A program made the position numbers and the translations under genes. 33,467 bases of DNA from Elusimicrobiota bacterium. GTDB taxonomy: Bacteria; Elusimicrobiota; Elusimicrobia; Elusimicrobiales; UBA9959. The notes under the pieces are model-generated. The model worked only from the letters and a program-made list of their open reading frames with translations, was not told the DNA's origin and did no database searches. Each line of letters starts with the position of its first letter. The first letter of the stretch is position 1. Below are positions 24,827 through 32,433 of this stretch, in pieces. Location: contig DAOWGR010000088.1 in assembly GCA_030637365.1 (NCBI GenBank), positions 1 to 33,467 on the forward strand, written 5' to 3'.

Positions 24827-25561
24827 ATGCCCATATTGATTTGTGAGGATAAAACCATTGAGTATTATTTAACGCCTTCAAAAAGACGCCGAAGCATTAT
24901 TATGCGCGTGGATAGAGACGCTCGCGTGCAAGTGAGCGCGCCGAAATTCGCGACTCTAAATTTTATAGAGGGTTTTCTTAAAGAAAGAGTTGATTGGATT
25001 ATTAAAAGGCGGAATAATTTTAAAAATCTTGATCGTTTGTATCCGGTTAAAGAATTTAAGGCAGGTGAAATGTTTCCGCTTTTTGGCAAAAGTTTGAAAT
25101 TGAATATTGAAAAGAGGTTAAGGCCTGTCGTATGTGAATTGGGCGCTGAAAATATTAATCTTTTTATCGGAGATGGGATTGATTTGAAGTTTAAAGCTAT
25201 GGCTTCGCGCGCGATTATGGATTTTTACAGCGAGCAACTTAAAATAAAAGCGATTGATATTATAGGCAAATATTCAAAATCCCTGGATGTGCATGTCGCT
25301 AAGCTGTCAATCGGCAATCAGAAAAGAATATGGGGCAGTTGTTCAAGGAAAGGAGATATAAGGCTTAATTGGCGTTTGGCCATGATGCCTTTTGCCGTTA
25401 TGGAATATATTGTGGTTCATGAAGTTTGCCATTTAAAAGTTCATGGGCATTGCGCGAAATTTTGGAAAGTGGTTGAGGGCGTTTTGCCCGATTATAAAAA
25501 ACACCGTAAGTGGCTGCGCCTTAACGGCATATCCTTTTTTTTAATTTCAGATTGGGAGTAA
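24827..25561 (+). CDS. YgjP-like zinc metalloprotease-domain protein
   Basis: 244 residues. The C-terminal half carries a gluzincin-like zinc site: HEVCH at 198-202 and a third ligand at His208 in HGHCAKFW, the spacing of YgjP (DUF45, M103-like) proteins. RRRSIIMRVDRDARVQVSAP near the N-terminus and NQKRIWGSCSRKGDIRLNWRL before the zinc site are the other family motifs. The substrate is unknown. Relatives often sit beside type I restriction-modification genes, but none is visible here. No Shine-Dalgarno sequence precedes the ATG and an AT-rich TATAAAATTATATAT stretch does. Confidence 0.88.
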   Translation: MPILICEDKTIEYYLTPSKRRRSIIMRVDRDARVQVSAPKFATLNFIEGFLKERVDWIIKRRNNFKNLDRLYPVKEFKAGEMFPLFGKSLKLNIEKRLRPVVCELGAENINLFIGDGIDLKFKAMASRAIMDFYSEQLKIKAIDIIGKYSKSLDVHVAKLSIGNQKRIWGSCSRKGDIRLNWRLAMMPFAVMEYIVVHEVCHLKVHGHCAKFWKVVEGVLPDYKKHRKWLRLNGISFFLISDWE

Positions 25562-25644
25562 CAGAGCAATAGGGATAAATTCCAATCTCAAATTACAAAA
25601 TTCAATAAAATCATAAAGTAGAAAGCGGATAAGTAAAGAAAAGC

Positions 25645-26847
25645 CTATGATATTTTATCCACAATTTTGGCTACCACCAGATCGGATGTGACATTTAATG
25701 AAGTCCTGAACATATCTAAAATTCTGTCCACCGCGACAATTAAAGCGATATAGGCAACGGGAAGGCCGATCTGATTTAAGATTACCACCATCATTACCAA
25801 TGAGGCGCTTGGCAGCGCGGCGACGCCGACACTCAGCATTACAACTGTCAGACCCAGCATTAGCTGTTCGCCCAAACCGAGCGGAACTCCGGCAAGATTG
25901 GCAATGTAAAGCACCGCGATTACTAAATAAGCGGCTGTTCCATCCATGGAAATGGTCGCGCCCAAAGGCAGTACAAAACCCGCGCTTCGCTTGCTTACTC
26001 CGCCTTTTTCTTCGGCAACTTTCAATGAAACCGGCAAGGTTGCCGAGCTTGAAGCGGTAGAAAAAGCCATAATTGAAGCGTCCTTAACCTTTGAAAGATA
26101 GCGATAAGGATTGATGTGCCCCAGAATTAGTAATATAAGCGGGAGCGTGATAAAACCGTGCAGTAAAATCACACCGATTACCACCAGCATATAACTCCAG
26201 AGTCCGAGTATAACCTCAATGCCTTCTTTAGCAATTACATATGAGAGCAAACTGAAAACACCGATAGGTGTCAGTTTAATTATCCATTCCGCCAGTTTCA
26301 GCATCGCATTATTAATGCCGGTAAAAAAATCTCTGAGCAAATTTTGATGATGTTCAGTGAGGTACAAAGAAGCTATCGCGAACAGAATGGAAAAAACAAT
26401 CACCTGCATCATTGCGCCTTGCGTCAATGACGCGAATACATTGGTCGGGACAAAACTCAAGAGCATTCCTTCAAACGAGAAAGGTTTCATGGACTGGGCA
26501 ATGGCAAAACTCAGTCCGTCCGCAGACACCTTTTGTCCGATTTTTATCATATTCATGGCAAAAATGGCTAAAGCCGCGGATAATGCCGTTGTCATCAGAT
26601 AGAGCGTGATTGTTTTCAAACCTATGTTTTTCAATTGTTTAAGTGAACCTAATCCCGATATGGCGATAAAAATACTCGCGAAGACCAAAGGAACAACCAG
26701 CATTTTTAATAGCGCGATAAAAATCTGTCCGATAACTCTTTGCTTGATGGCCAATTCCGGCATTAGTAATCCAAAAATTATTCCAAGGAATATGCCCAGC
26801 ACAACAAGGTTATTGGTGTTCGTAAATTTTTTTAATCTCTTTCTCAT
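25645..26847 (-). CDS. dicarboxylate/amino acid:cation symporter (DAACS/GltP family)
   Basis: 400 residues, eight helices plus two re-entrant hairpins. Hairpin 1 has the serine-rich AFSTASSSATLPVS motif. Helix 7 has ISMDGTA in place of the usual NMDGT. Helix 8 is DRILDMFRTSLNVTSD, which keeps Asp, Asp, Arg, Thr, Asn and Asp of the substrate and sodium sites. It likely imports glutamate, aspartate or C4-dicarboxylates with sodium or protons. The ATG at 26847 has GGAG upstream and the gene begins 17 nt after the FAD protein stop, so the two are in one operon. Confidence 0.9.
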   Translation of the reverse strand: MRKRLKKFTNTNNLVVLGIFLGIIFGLLMPELAIKQRVIGQIFIALLKMLVVPLVFASIFIAISGLGSLKQLKNIGLKTITLYLMTTALSAALAIFAMNMIKIGQKVSADGLSFAIAQSMKPFSFEGMLLSFVPTNVFASLTQGAMMQVIVFSILFAIASLYLTEHHQNLLRDFFTGINNAMLKLAEWIIKLTPIGVFSLLSYVIAKEGIEVILGLWSYMLVVIGVILLHGFITLPLILLILGHINPYRYLSKVKDASIMAFSTASSSATLPVSLKVAEEKGGVSKRSAGFVLPLGATISMDGTAAYLVIAVLYIANLAGVPLGLGEQLMLGLTVVMLSVGVAALPSASLVMMVVILNQIGLPVAYIALIVAVDRILDMFRTSLNVTSDLVVAKIVDKIS

Positions 26848-26863
26848 TGAAGTAATTCTCCAT

Positions 26864-28441
26864 TCAATTAATGTTTAACAGACTGTTTTCCACGGCTTTT
26901 ATGGCGTCAACCGCCGAACTTGTTATGCCGCCGGTATAGCCGGACCCTTCGCCTATCGGATATAAATTTTTCATATTTAGCGATTCATGGTTTTTGCCTC
27001 GCGTAATTCTGATAGGGCACGATGTCCTTGTTTCGGGGGCAAGCAATATCGCTTGGCTTGAAACAAATATCGGATAATTTTCTTTCCATTTATTAAACGC
27101 TCTTTTAAGGACAATGCGTATGAATTTGGGGAATATTTTATTCATATTAACGGATATTGTTCCCGTTTTGCATGAATTTTTATTTAATTTCAGGGACGAT
27201 TTTTCATGTAAAAAATCCATTAGATTTTGCGCCGGGACTTTCCATTTTCCGCCCGCCGCGTTAAAAGCTTTCCTTTCCATGTTTTTTTGAAACGCGATGC
27301 CGGCCAAGGGATGGTTTGATTTATAATCTTCTTTGTGGCAGGTTATGACAATGGCTGAATTTGAAAATGCGGACGCTCTGTTTGAATAGCTCATGCCGTT
27401 TACAACCAGCAGGCCGTTTTCAGATGAAGCGTTTACTATTTCTCCGCCGGGGCACATGCAAAATGTATAAGCGCCGCGCTTTATTTTTTTGTCGGTATAG
27501 GTAAAAGAATAAGCGGCGGCTCCTATGGCGGAAACATTTTTATATTTATGGCCGTATCTTATGAGATTGATTGTTTCGGCGGGATGTTCCAGCCTAACGC
27601 CTACGGCAATCTCTTTTTGCTCAATCGCAATGCCTTTTTTATGAATCATTTCAAATGTGTCGCGGGCTGAATGTCCCACCGCGAGATAAATAATTGAGGA
27701 GTGATACTCCTTTTCGCCGTTTATAATTATGCCCGAAACTTTATTTCCCGATATAATCATATCTGTCATTTTTGAGTTATAGTGTATTTCGCCGCCGCGC
27801 TCAAGGATATAATTTCTTATATTGCGCGTTATTTTGCATAATACATCCGTTCCCAAATGAGGTTTGCTGATATAGTCTATTTCTTCGGGCGCGCCGAATT
27901 TTATGAAAGTGTCCAGCACTTTGTTTAAGTTTTCAGAATTTTTTATTCTGGAAAACAATTTGCCGTCCGAATATGAACCGGCCCCGCCTTCGCCGAATTG
28001 GATATTTGATTCGGAATTTAATGTTCCCTCTTTAATAAATTTTTGAATATCAATGGAACGGTCTTCTATTTTTTTGCCTCTTTCAAATATTAAAGGTTTT
28101 ATTCCGTATTCAAGAAGTTCAAGAGCGGCGAATATGCCGGCGGGGCCGAAACCGATTATTATCGGCTTGTCTTTAAGTTTTTTTTCTTTCTTGGCAGGTT
28201 TTATGTTTTCTGCGTACGGGAGAAAGTTTTTTTTATTATTGAAGCCGGCGGGAACGCCTGCGGCTATTGAGATTTCATAGTAGAATTGTCTTTTATCGCG
28301 GGCGTCAAGGGATTTGCTAAGTATTTTAATGAATTTTATATGTCCCCTGCTAATCACCAATTTATCGGAAGCGGCTTTTATATATTCGTTTATATCGTCT
28401 TTTTCAACGGGCACTCTTAGATTGTTTATTATTAAATTCAT
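26864..28441 (-). CDS. FAD-dependent dehydrogenase-like protein (COG2509 type)
   Basis: 525 residues from the ATG at 28441. The in-frame upstream extension begins inside the preceding gene and is not protein-like. A small N-terminal domain (about 1-90: LRVPVEKDDINEYIKAA, FYYEISIA) precedes the dinucleotide fold: GFGPAG at 97-102, acidic end at Glu120, then FGEGGAGSYSDGKL. LAVGHSARDTF and the C-terminal GEGSGYTGGITSSAVDAIKA complete the FAD site. The family is widespread but has no proven reaction. It shares an operon with the downstream symporter and follows an unknown protein. Confidence 0.88.
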   Translation of the reverse strand: MNLIINNLRVPVEKDDINEYIKAASDKLVISRGHIKFIKILSKSLDARDKRQFYYEISIAAGVPAGFNNKKNFLPYAENIKPAKKEKKLKDKPIIIGFGPAGIFAALELLEYGIKPLIFERGKKIEDRSIDIQKFIKEGTLNSESNIQFGEGGAGSYSDGKLFSRIKNSENLNKVLDTFIKFGAPEEIDYISKPHLGTDVLCKITRNIRNYILERGGEIHYNSKMTDMIISGNKVSGIIINGEKEYHSSIIYLAVGHSARDTFEMIHKKGIAIEQKEIAVGVRLEHPAETINLIRYGHKYKNVSAIGAAAYSFTYTDKKIKRGAYTFCMCPGGEIVNASSENGLLVVNGMSYSNRASAFSNSAIVITCHKEDYKSNHPLAGIAFQKNMERKAFNAAGGKWKVPAQNLMDFLHEKSSLKLNKNSCKTGTISVNMNKIFPKFIRIVLKRAFNKWKENYPIFVSSQAILLAPETRTSCPIRITRGKNHESLNMKNLYPIGEGSGYTGGITSSAVDAIKAVENSLLNIN

Positions 28442-28500
28442 TAAATATAGTCCGTTAATACACTGTTGCTTTTTTTCTTTGTGCCTGTCCGATAATTGCT

Positions 28501-28544
28501 CTCCCGAATCGGAAATTTGCGGAAGCAAATTACTTATTCGGGAG
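28501..28544. repeat. nested perfect inverted repeat spanning the stop of the unknown gene
   Basis: CTCCCGAAT (28501-28509) pairs with ATTCGGGAG (28536-28544) and AATTTGC (28514-28520) with GCAAATT (28525-28531) around GGAA. On the minus strand the first arm contains the last codons and stop of the upstream unknown gene. The hairpin lies between that gene and the FAD gene. There is no T-run, so it may be an RNA-processing or stability element inside the operon rather than a terminator. Confidence 0.6.
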
Positions 28545-29211
28545 TGGATTGGGTAGCATAAATGGCTTTTACGCAATTGAGATAATGCCGGCGTTTTTCC
28601 TCGGGAAAATTCTCATATCTTAATTCCACGGCTTTTCCCGCTCCAAACATGGCATTGTCTATGGGAAATAATTTATCAAATTCTTCAGGCAGAAATTCTT
28701 TTTTAATCTCTATTCTAAGCCCATAGCTCGGAATAAAAGTGAGGCAATATACCCATTTTTGAGTTGACGGATTACAAAGTTTAAGCGCCGGACCGGGATT
28801 GTTGCCGGTGGAGGATTTCATTTCCCATGTTTTGCCGGGGATGTCGCCGGCTATGTCCAATAATTCCCGCCAGAAAATTCTAAAAGCTTCTTCCGAAGCG
28901 GGATATCTGACAGCGATATGTTTTAAAAATTTATCAAATTCATAACGGATATGCGCGGGATCAATTATTCTTCGGGATGTTTTTTTGGGTTTTTCTTTTT
29001 CATCGGTTTTTACTTGCTCTATCAATTCTTTAAGACTTGATGTTTCTTCTTGTGACGCTTGCTCAAGATATTGGGCGCGAAAGGTTATTTTATATCCGCC
29101 TTTTGCGGGATAGATGGTTACATTTTCACCGATAACTTTTATAACTATGCCGAAACTTTTATTTATTGTGTTTTTTACCACGGAATATTGCTCGAATTTG
29201 GGTGTTTCCAT
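28534..29211 (-). CDS. conserved-looking protein of unknown function
   Basis: 225 residues from the ATG at 29211, which has GAGG 8 nt upstream; the frame back to 29286 adds a hydrophobic stretch without a ribosome site. Residues about 1-50 (YSVVKNTINKSFGIVIKVIG onward) alternate short strands and glycines, as in small SH3-like barrels. A charged, lysine/glutamate-rich linker follows at about 55-80, and then a mixed alpha/beta domain of about 140 residues with WRELLDIAG and RIEIKKEFLPEEFDKLFP. I do not recognise the family. There is no signal peptide or membrane helix. It leads an apparent operon with the FAD protein and the symporter. Confidence 0.75.
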   Translation of the reverse strand: METPKFEQYSVVKNTINKSFGIVIKVIGENVTIYPAKGGYKITFRAQYLEQASQEETSSLKELIEQVKTDEKEKPKKTSRRIIDPAHIRYEFDKFLKHIAVRYPASEEAFRIFWRELLDIAGDIPGKTWEMKSSTGNNPGPALKLCNPSTQKWVYCLTFIPSYGLRIEIKKEFLPEEFDKLFPIDNAMFGAGKAVELRYENFPEEKRRHYLNCVKAIYATQSTPE

Positions 29212-29276
29212 TTTTAGGGCCTCAGTAATATAATACAGAATATAGAGGGCGGAGAAAATAGCGTGACAGTTCAACT

Positions 29277-29334
29277 CACTAATCACTTGCCACTAGACAC
29301 TTGTGCCACTTGTCACTAATCACTAAACACTGAT
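29277..29334. repeat. degenerate 7-nt tandem repeat (CACTNNN, 8 copies)
   Basis: Eight units, each beginning CACT, follow in register of 7 nt (one unit is 9 nt long). Examples are CACTAAT and CACTTGC. The array is in the 278-nt gap between divergent genes, just upstream of the unknown minus-strand gene and before the promoter area of the exported protein pair. The core is the same as in the shorter array at 664-691. Confidence 0.65.
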
Positions 29335-29427
29335 ATGGCTGAAAGCGGGATAGCGCGTATAAAAGGTGCCCATGCAGTCTATAGGTCTTTTTATCACCGT
29401 AAATTAGGCCTTTGGACACTTAGCTGC

Positions 29428-29455
29428 TTGCGCGTATTCCGGTACAATATAAATA
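29428..29455 (+). promoter_or_regulatory. possible promoter of the exported protein pair
   Basis: TTGCGC (29428-29433) and TAAATA (29450-29455), 16 nt apart, precede an AGGAG ribosome site and the ATG at 29490. An alternative -10 is TACAAT at 29443. The match to a sigma-70 promoter is weak. Confidence 0.25.
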
Positions 29456-29489
29456 ATATCAGGAGCATAAATAAGAAAGGAGAATCTAT

Positions 29490-30758
29490 ATGAAAAGAAT
29501 TATATTAGCGGTAGCGATGGTTTTCTCAATGTCAGCCATATCTTTGGCGGAAAATAATTTTTTGCTGAACTCAAGGACAATTTTGCAATCAATGGATATG
29601 GATAATGCCATAGCAATTGAAGATGTTTCACTTCCAAATCCCGCTTATGCTATTGCCGCGCGGTCCAAATCTCCGGTTATTTCTCCGGCGCTTGATTTAA
29701 GCGTCAAAATTCCTTTTGCCATGATTAGGCAGAGCATGACCGAAGGGGAAGATGTTAGCTTGGTTGATTCTTCCAAGCCGATTTTAAAGCGTGAGGGCAA
29801 TCATTTGATTTTAAGCAATATAAAAGTGAATATCAGCGGAGTGGGGGTTAAGCCGATAATATTTATCAAACCATGGTTTGAAAGCAAGAATAACTTGGCT
29901 ATCAAGTTCCTCAAATTGGATTTTGATTTTGGTTTGGGCCTAAAAGCGGGTTTTCCGATTTTTGGCAAAGATGAGGCAATGTCGTATTTGGCCAATTTAG
30001 TCACGGAGCGCATCACGGAAAGCGTAAATGAAGCTTTTATAGAAAATGAAGTTCCTCTTAAATCCGAAGATGTTTTTATTTTTTCTTATGATCCTGAAGC
30101 ATGGATTTTGCGCGTGAGCATATCTCCGGACTTTGTGGCGCCTTTGCTTCCCGGATTAATAGATAATATCAGTTTGACCGCTTTTGACTTTGACGATAAA
30201 AATTTTATTATGGGCGTGAATTCCGGTGTCGCCGAGATAAAACAGCTTAAAGGCTATAATATGGCGATTAGCGATGGTTTGATTACAAACTTTTTGGTCA
30301 AAAACATGGAAGATCCCACAATTGACTTCAGTTCCAATGTTAAAAACGGCGGTCTTCAATTTCGCGATGACGGACAAATTGAATTGACAGGCAAGGCGAA
30401 AGTGGATGCTCTTCCTTTTGATCCCAAAGTGTATTTTACGGTTGATATAAAGCCGACTTTAGCGGCTCCGAATACCATTAGATTCTCCATTGAAAAAATA
30501 AAAGTGAACAGGATTTACGGAATGAATTTTATGGGTTCAATAATCGGGGTATTGGAAAGAATGATTATTTCATCGGCTGTTGATGATATAGTGAAAAATC
30601 CGGAACTTGCCAAGGTTATGTCCGTTCGCAAAATTGACAGAAAGACTGTTGAATTAAAACTTGAGGATAAAGCTTTTCTGCCCGCTTTTGCCAAGGGTGC
30701 GGTAATCAATAATTTGCTTGTTAAACATGGCTTGATATATTTGGGTTTTGAATTTTAA
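29490..30758 (+). CDS. exported protein of unknown function, paralogue 1
   Basis: 422 residues with a clear signal peptide (MKRIILAVAMVFSMSAISLA, cleaved before ENN). After a short leader the body begins SVKIPFAMIRQSM and alternates amphipathic strands with an alpha-helix near 165-185 (MSYLANLVTERITESVNEAF). The sheet-rich layout, two related halves and IPF-type motif recall lipid-binding TULIP-like periplasmic proteins, but this is only a shape-based idea. The next gene is a shorter paralogue, aligning over the first 240 residues. The ATG at 29490 has AGGAG in front. It is not a family I can name. Confidence 0.75.
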   Translation: MKRIILAVAMVFSMSAISLAENNFLLNSRTILQSMDMDNAIAIEDVSLPNPAYAIAARSKSPVISPALDLSVKIPFAMIRQSMTEGEDVSLVDSSKPILKREGNHLILSNIKVNISGVGVKPIIFIKPWFESKNNLAIKFLKLDFDFGLGLKAGFPIFGKDEAMSYLANLVTERITESVNEAFIENEVPLKSEDVFIFSYDPEAWILRVSISPDFVAPLLPGLIDNISLTAFDFDDKNFIMGVNSGVAEIKQLKGYNMAISDGLITNFLVKNMEDPTIDFSSNVKNGGLQFRDDGQIELTGKAKVDALPFDPKVYFTVDIKPTLAAPNTIRFSIEKIKVNRIYGMNFMGSIIGVLERMIISSAVDDIVKNPELAKVMSVRKIDRKTVELKLEDKAFLPAFAKGAVINNLLVKHGLIYLGFEF

Positions 30759-30779
30759 CCGCATTAGGAGATGGTTGTT

Positions 30780-31553
30780 ATGAAGAAAGCCGCTGAAAAA
30801 TTCGGGAAACATATGGTGGTAAGTATTATTGCGGTTGTCGCGGTGTTTATGGCTGTGAGATATGTTTCGGCCGAGAACTTTAATCTTAACGGTATCGGCG
30901 CGGATGCTATTCTTCAATCTGAATTATCAGGCGATATATTGCCCGCATACGCGTCTAAATCTGTTCGGAAAAATGACGATATGGTTGATATGAATTTTTC
31001 CGTTCGGATACCGTTTAAGGCCGTTAAAAAGGCGTTTCTTAGCGCGGCCGCGTCCAATAAGCGGCTTAGTATGATAAATCCTGCAAGTCCGATTATTGTT
31101 CAGGAGGGAGATTTATTGGTGATTAAGAATATTCGCGTTGATATTGGGGGTATTATCGCGGAACCTGTTGTCAGACTTAAGCCTTATGTCGCGGGTAAAG
31201 GCGCTTTGAATATTGTAATTGAAAGAATTAAAATACATGTTTCCATGACGCCGTCCAAGTCAGCCGCCGTTCCCGAGTTTTTTAGTCAGGAAGAAATAAT
31301 GGCGGAGATTATGGATACGGCCATTAAAGGCATTATGGAAGAGATAGACAGACAATTGATTGAAGAAAAGATGCCGTTTAGAGCGGATGAAATGCTATCT
31401 CTTGAGTATGATGAGGCTTCGTGGATATTTCGCGTTATTGTTTCTCCCAAGCTTTTTAATCGCTTGTTGCCTCAGATGGTTGGAGAGACTTGTTTTACCG
31501 GATTCAGTTTTAATGATTCCGCCATATTTATTAATATCGGAACGGAGAAATAA
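30780..31553 (+). CDS. exported protein of unknown function, paralogue 2 (short)
   Basis: 257 residues from the ATG at 30780, 9 nt after AGGAG (30766-30770); the ATG at 30771 directly abuts that site and cannot be used well. A signal peptide ends at RYVSAEN. The body repeats the features of the preceding protein in the same order: FSVRIPFKAVKKAF, a SPIIVQEGDLLVIKNIRVDI block, a helix with IMAEIMDTAIKGIMEEI, and DEASWIFRVIVSPKL. It stops where the long paralogue's second half would begin (FSFNDSAIFINIG). A tandem duplication with loss of the C-terminal part is the simplest origin. The two genes are 21 nt apart and must be co-expressed. Confidence 0.75.
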   Translation: MKKAAEKFGKHMVVSIIAVVAVFMAVRYVSAENFNLNGIGADAILQSELSGDILPAYASKSVRKNDDMVDMNFSVRIPFKAVKKAFLSAAASNKRLSMINPASPIIVQEGDLLVIKNIRVDIGGIIAEPVVRLKPYVAGKGALNIVIERIKIHVSMTPSKSAAVPEFFSQEEIMAEIMDTAIKGIMEEIDRQLIEEKMPFRADEMLSLEYDEASWIFRVIVSPKLFNRLLPQMVGETCFTGFSFNDSAIFINIGTEK

Positions 31554-31587
31554 GCGCGAAAGAACCATCATATTTAAAGAGAAATAA

Positions 31588-31625
31588 AAAAATCCCGACA
31601 GGTTTAATTGTCTGCCGGGATTTTT
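31588..31625. terminator. bidirectional rho-independent terminator
   Basis: AAAAATCCCG (31588-31597) pairs with CGGGATTTTT (31616-31625), then one mismatch and a CAG/CTG continuation. A- and T-runs on the two sides make it work in both directions. It sits between the convergent paralogue 2 and EF-hand genes. Confidence 0.85.
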
Positions 31626-31665
31626 ATTAGTAATTGGATGTTTTATTTGGCGCCGCTTTGTGATT

Positions 31666-32364
31666 TTATCGTCCGCTTCTTCCACCGCTTCTATTGCGTT
31701 GGATATTTCTATTGCGGTTTTGCATTCTTTCGCCTTTGCGCTGCATTTTTTCGCCGCGATTTTGCATTCTTTTGCCCTTACGCTCCATTTTTTCGCCTTT
31801 TTCATTCATTTTTTCGGCGGCGCGATTAAGTTTATCGGCGGCCTTATCATGGCCAAGCTCCGATTGTCTTTCCGCTTTGCGCTCCATTTTTTCGCTTTTA
31901 TTCTGCCATTTTTCGCCGCGATTTTCTTTTCTTTCTCCCTTGTGTTCCAATTTTTCGCCTTTGCGCTCCATTTTTTTACCAAGGGTTTTTAATCGTTTGG
32001 CTTTTCTCACAGCTTTCATTTTCTTAAAAGCCGTCCTTTCTTTTTTGCTTATTTTGCCGTTTCCGTCGGTGTCCATGTGTTTCTTTTTAAGAGCTTTTTG
32101 TTTTTTCTCGTTTTTATTAAACGCCTTTTTTTCTTTTTTGCTTATTTTGCCGTTTCCATTTGTGTCCATTTGTTTCTTTCTGAAAGCGGCTCTCTCGGTT
32201 TTATTCATTTCATCCATGGAGTCATTGGCTTCTTGCCATGCGTGATATTCCATTTGCTCTTGGTTTTGCTCTTTGTTTGATTCTTTATTTTGTTCTTGGG
32301 CGCGCAGTAAAACGCCGGAGCAAAAAAAGATACCTATTACCGCTACTGTTATTTTTATTTTCAT
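31666..32364 (-). CDS. exported EF-hand protein with basic heptad-repeat tail
   Basis: 232 residues; the ATG at 32364 has AAGGAG 5 nt upstream and a signal peptide that ends near LLRAQ. Two canonical EF-hand loops, DTNGNGKISKKE (67-78) and DTDGNGKISKKE (98-109), each follow a helix and should bind calcium. From about 130 to 220 the protein is built of 7-residue units such as GEKMERK, GEKLEHK and GERMQNR, rich in Lys, Arg and Glu, interrupted by SELGHDKAADKLNRAAEK. It ends in RNRSGGRSGR. The tail may form a long helix or coiled coil, or bind an anionic polymer. The EF-hand DNA contains a 28-nt direct repeat (32037-32064, 32130-32157). Function unknown. Confidence 0.8.
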   Translation of the reverse strand: MKIKITVAVIGIFFCSGVLLRAQEQNKESNKEQNQEQMEYHAWQEANDSMDEMNKTERAAFRKKQMDTNGNGKISKKEKKAFNKNEKKQKALKKKHMDTDGNGKISKKERTAFKKMKAVRKAKRLKTLGKKMERKGEKLEHKGERKENRGEKWQNKSEKMERKAERQSELGHDKAADKLNRAAEKMNEKGEKMERKGKRMQNRGEKMQRKGERMQNRNRNIQRNRSGGRSGR

Positions 32365-32433
32365 TTTATCTCCTTTATGACGGCAGATTAAGATTAAGGT
32401 TTAGATTTGCCTGCAATCTGCCGTTCTGTTTTA

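Noticed and set aside
29277-29334. CRISPR-like array
   Set aside because: The units are 7 nt with no spacers; it is a microsatellite-like array, not CRISPR.
31694-32245. Plus-strand frame of 183 residues rich in Phe, Leu and Ser over the EF-hand gene
   Set aside because: Its repetition is the reverse-strand reflection of the heptad-repeat codons; the minus strand has the signal peptide and EF-hands.
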